From positions 1 through 8,661 of the forward strand of contig JBMCLJ010000060.1 of assembly GCA_048615375.1 (NCBI GenBank): 8,661 bases of DNA. Reading direction: 5' to 3'. Made by a program: the position numbers and the translations under genes. The first letter of the stretch is position 1. Every line of letters starts with the position of its first letter. The DNA is from JBMCLJ01 sp048615375 (GTDB lineage: Bacteria; Patescibacteriota; Dojkabacteria; JAOAGR01). The notes under the pieces were generated by a model. The model searched no databases. It saw only the letters and a list, made by a program, of their open reading frames with translations, and had not been told where the DNA came from. This document shows positions 6,319 through 8,661 of the stretch, one piece after another.

Positions 6319-6346
6319 TTGACGTAAACACAGAAAAGCGTAAAGT
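6319..6346 (+). promoter_or_regulatory. Candidate promoter of the third sigma-family copy
   Basis: TTGACG (6319-6324), a 16-base spacer and TAAAGT (6341-6346). The predicted start near 6353 leaves about nine bases before the ATG at 6362, again too short for a Shine-Dalgarno. It lies between a strong terminator and the gene, so this copy must have its own promoter in this short interval. Confidence 0.45.
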
Positions 6347-6361
6347 GTTGTACTGTTAATT

Positions 6362-8407
6362 ATGTATACAAAAGATCTTAAAAAAGAAGAGCAATTGCTG
6401 CATGATGTACATAAGGATAAATCACACTTTGATAATCTGTACCGATACTTCCTGCAGGATGTATATCGGTATAGCTACTCTGTGGTAAACAACCAGCATG
6501 ACGCGGAAGACATCACTTCACAGGTATTTATAACTTTATATAACAAAATCGATAATTTTACCTGGCAGGGAGTGAGCATGAAAAACTGGTTATTCACTAC
6601 AGCGCGGAACCTGTGTTACAAAAAATTTCGTGAACCGGTCACAACCGAGTTGAACGAGGAAGTAAACATTTTAGATGAAACTGAAGTCGGTTTCGTAGAA
6701 GAAATCATGAATAAGGATTTACTGGAAAAAGTACAGGAAGAAATCCAAAAACTCAGTCCTCTCGAACAGGAGACAATCAATCTTCGTGTCTGGGAAGGAA
6801 TGACGTATTCGGAAATCGCGACTCTCCAAAACGGTACAGAAGAGGCCGCTCGGAAACGATTCAGCAGAAGTATTAAAAAGCTGCAGAGCGCGCTCAAAGA
6901 CCGGGGAGTGAAATCACTAGTACCGCTGCCAGTACTTCTCACCTCGATTAAACAAATCGCTTCAACACCTGCCTACGCGGCTCCACAAAACCTCACAGAG
7001 GCAGGAATTCACCAATTACTTACCAACCATAACACCATGAACACAACACTAACAACAATGAAAACATTTTTAACCTCCAACCTTGGCATCGGACTGATAG
7101 CCGGAACGGTGGTTCTTACTGGAGCTGGAGTCGGAACATGGGCGTATACCGCAAGCCAGAGCGATGATAAAGACCAGACAAATACAGAACAAACAAATAC
7201 AACTACCAATACTGAAACAAAGGATGAAAATTCTTTACTCTACAAAAACGAAGAATTTGGGTTCCAGTTCGCATACCATGACCAATTTGCCGTTGTAGAA
7301 GACACACCCGCAGACGCTCAAGAATATATCGTACTTCAACTAGGTCATTCGATGGACGCGAGATATAACGGTATGCTTACATTTATCAGTAAAGACGAGG
7401 CGCTAATAAGTAAAAACACCTTCGATACAAAAGGTAAAAACCTGAGTGATCTGGAAATTGCTGCAATCCTGGCAACTTCAAACCAGTGTTTTGAAGTTAC
7501 CTCATTTTCTCAAGAGAATTTTGGAGCAAACGAATGGATTCACGGCTCAACACAGGGACCATGTGATGTTATGGAAGAAGGTAAAACATTCGAATACCAT
7601 GTATACGCTAAGGAAATGAGTAACGGCTACTACGCGATATGGAACAGGACAGACTATGTAGATGGTGACTCACCAGAGTCAGTGACACTTACACTTGAGA
7701 CATTTAAAGAGATAGAAAGAGTATCTCCCACTGAGGTTGTTCCAACAAATAATAATGTAGTTACGTCACCAACCCAGACGCCTACACCAGAAGACCCCAG
7801 GCAACCAGATACTCGTACCCTTGGTTTACTTAATGGATATAGTAAAGAAGGTAAGGTTACTGTTAAAGGTTTACAAAGTTATTCAGTGACAGATCATGTT
7901 AAAACACAATGTGAAGGGGCAGGTTGTATTACCTATAGTTTTATTAAAATTAACCTGGGGAAAGGATACATGTATGTCGGAACTCTTAATACGGCAGGAA
8001 TGAATCAAGCAATGTACTATCAGGATGCTCGTGTATCAAATTTAGTGGTGAAAGACAGAGCAGGGCAGAAAAATAAAACTGGCAATGAACTGGCAGATGT
8101 GTTTGAAAGAGTCAGAATGACAGAACATAAGAACATTTACTCATATGCAAGTCCTCATAGTGAGATGATATGTGGCGAAGAAAAGCCATGTTATGTATAT
8201 TCTGAAATCGACCATCAGTCTGCAAGTGAATTATCATTTTTCAAAAACACAACATTACTCAACTGGTATGTAGAAAACTACTATGATGCAGGCAATACGA
8301 CTCCTTTTGTGAATGCCTGGGTAGAAATTGACTCAGAAGCAACTCATAGTGATATCAATGAAGTACTGAATAAATCTGATGAAATTGCGAAGAATATTAC
8401 AATGTAA
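6362..8407 (+). CDS. Membrane-tethered ECF sigma factor with unrecognised ectodomain
   Basis: This 681-residue paralogue has the same plan as the gene at 3955. Residues 26-90 are sigma2 (LYRYFLQDVYRYSYS, HDAEDITSQVFITLYNKI, KNWLFTTARN). Residues 120-178 are sigma4 (QETINLRVWEGMTYSEIATL, then AARKRFSRSIKKLQ). The linker has VPLPVLLTSI (187-196), followed by a transmembrane helix at about 238-264, a Thr/Asn-rich spacer and the conserved YKNEEFGFQFAYHDQF...LETFKEI domain ending near 451. A Pro/Thr-rich stalk (about 452-486) then leads to a terminal module of about 195 residues unrelated by eye to the propeller of the second copy. That module contains two closely spaced cysteine pairs, CEGAGC and CGEEKPC, which could form disulfides outside the cell. 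The ATG at 6362 aligns with the start of the second copy; no Shine-Dalgarno is present. The sigma part is intact. Sigma inside and sensor outside is inferred from the single helix; the target promoters are unknown. Confidence 0.85.
   Translation: MYTKDLKKEEQLLHDVHKDKSHFDNLYRYFLQDVYRYSYSVVNNQHDAEDITSQVFITLYNKIDNFTWQGVSMKNWLFTTARNLCYKKFREPVTTELNEEVNILDETEVGFVEEIMNKDLLEKVQEEIQKLSPLEQETINLRVWEGMTYSEIATLQNGTEEAARKRFSRSIKKLQSALKDRGVKSLVPLPVLLTSIKQIASTPAYAAPQNLTEAGIHQLLTNHNTMNTTLTTMKTFLTSNLGIGLIAGTVVLTGAGVGTWAYTASQSDDKDQTNTEQTNTTTNTETKDENSLLYKNEEFGFQFAYHDQFAVVEDTPADAQEYIVLQLGHSMDARYNGMLTFISKDEALISKNTFDTKGKNLSDLEIAAILATSNQCFEVTSFSQENFGANEWIHGSTQGPCDVMEEGKTFEYHVYAKEMSNGYYAIWNRTDYVDGDSPESVTLTLETFKEIERVSPTEVVPTNNNVVTSPTQTPTPEDPRQPDTRTLGLLNGYSKEGKVTVKGLQSYSVTDHVKTQCEGAGCITYSFIKINLGKGYMYVGTLNTAGMNQAMYYQDARVSNLVVKDRAGQKNKTGNELADVFERVRMTEHKNIYSYASPHSEMICGEEKPCYVYSEIDHQSASELSFFKNTTLLNWYVENYYDAGNTTPFVNAWVEIDSEATHSDINEVLNKSDEIAKNITM
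7037..7671 (+). repeat. 635-bp perfect direct repeat, copy 2
   Basis: Identical to 4633-5267 at a fixed offset of 2404 bases. It lies inside the third sigma-family gene, in the same reading frame and domain position (residues 226-437). The upstream sigma regions and downstream C-terminal regions of the two genes are clearly different. Confidence 0.95.
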
Positions 8408-8429
8408 ATAATTCAATAGTTCAATTGAA

Positions 8430-8476
8430 AATATGCCAATAGACTTCGGGTGATCGACAGGTCTAATTGGCATATT
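8430..8476 (+). terminator. Hairpin after the third copy, probable terminator
   Basis: AATATGCCAATAGAC (8430-8444) pairs with GTCTAATTGGCATATT (8461-8476) with one bulged T, around a 16-base loop. It begins 22 bases after the stop codon. The T-tract is poor (only ATATTT within and after the stem), so termination may be weak or bidirectional. Between here and the window end there is another small hairpin (aaagat 8559-8564 with atcttt 8572-8577). Confidence 0.6.
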
Positions 8477-8590
8477 TACATATTCACATATTCAAAAATT
8501 TATTACCCGGCTCTTTTTTCGTGTTCGTGGCATTGATTGCTATGCAAGTAACATTTACAAAGATATAAAAAATCTTTATGAGGAACTGCT

Positions 8591-8626
8591 ATGGATAAAT
8601 TCATTCCAAACTACTGTAAGCTATAG
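8591..8626 (+). CDS. Possible 11-residue leader ORF with a Shine-Dalgarno
   Basis: ATG 8591 opens MDKFIPNYCKL and stops at TAG. GAGGA-like bases at 8580-8584 sit six bases upstream, the only convincing Shine-Dalgarno spacing noticed in the window. It lies directly before the possible gene start at 8645. It may be a leader peptide or chance. Confidence 0.15.
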   Translation: MDKFIPNYCKL

Positions 8627-8644
8627 CATACTAAAACACTGTCT

Positions 8645-8661
8645 ATGTCTACCGAAGAAAA
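8645..8661 (+). CDS. Possible start of a further gene, cut by the window edge
   Basis: ATG 8645 begins MSTEE and runs off the window. The Lys/Glu-rich N-termini of the sigma-family copies (MYTKDLKKEEQLL) make a fourth member conceivable, but five codons cannot decide it. Confidence 0.2.

Noticed and set aside
4633..7671. Repeat as an insertion sequence or transposon
   Set aside because: There are no terminal inverted repeats, target duplications or transposase. The repeat keeps the same frame and domain position in two homologous genes, so gene conversion fits better.

Overview
The window looks like an AT-rich bacterial chromosome segment. Shine-Dalgarno sites are weak or absent in front of almost every gene, genes are separated by sizeable gaps, and two of the sigma-type genes are followed by clear intrinsic terminators. 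A streamlined lineage such as Patescibacteria/CPR would fit the style of the GpmI and the membrane-tethered sigma proteins, but this is only a guess. No phage, plasmid, transposase, tRNA or CRISPR signal was seen.

Left part (1-2646, minus strand): the N-terminal half of a 2,3-bisphosphoglycerate-independent phosphoglycerate mutase (gpmI), cut by an in-frame TAA close to the window edge; a ~380-base gap with a good plus-strand promoter that leads to no recognisable gene; ribonuclease HI (rnhA); and a PPM/PP2C-type Ser/Thr phosphatase. The phosphatase lies 31 bases upstream of rnhA and is probably co-transcribed with it.

Right part (2826-8407, plus strand): a tandem family of three related genes. 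Each encodes an N-terminal ECF-type sigma-70 factor (sigma2 plus sigma4). In the two intact copies this is fused, in one polypeptide, to a cytoplasmic linker, one transmembrane helix and a large extracytoplasmic region. The first copy (2872-3770) is a decayed pseudogene with frameshifts and no sigma4 or membrane helix. The second (3955-6162, 735 aa) ends in a beta-propeller-like module. The third (6362-8407, 681 aa) ends in an unrelated, unrecognised cysteine-containing module. The two intact copies share a perfect 635-bp direct repeat (4633-5267 = 7037-7671) covering the membrane helix and the first ectodomain, although their sigma domains are clearly diverged. This points to recent gene conversion or cassette exchange.

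Working model (inference): each intact protein is a one-piece extracytoplasmic-signal-to-transcription device, with sensor, membrane anchor and sigma factor in one chain, unlike the usual two-protein sigma/anti-sigma pair. The family diversifies by swapping the distal ectodomain. Dyad-symmetric sequences overlap or flank the predicted promoters of the first two copies, suggesting that each copy is individually regulated. The last 250 bases hold a hairpin and a possible start of a further gene.
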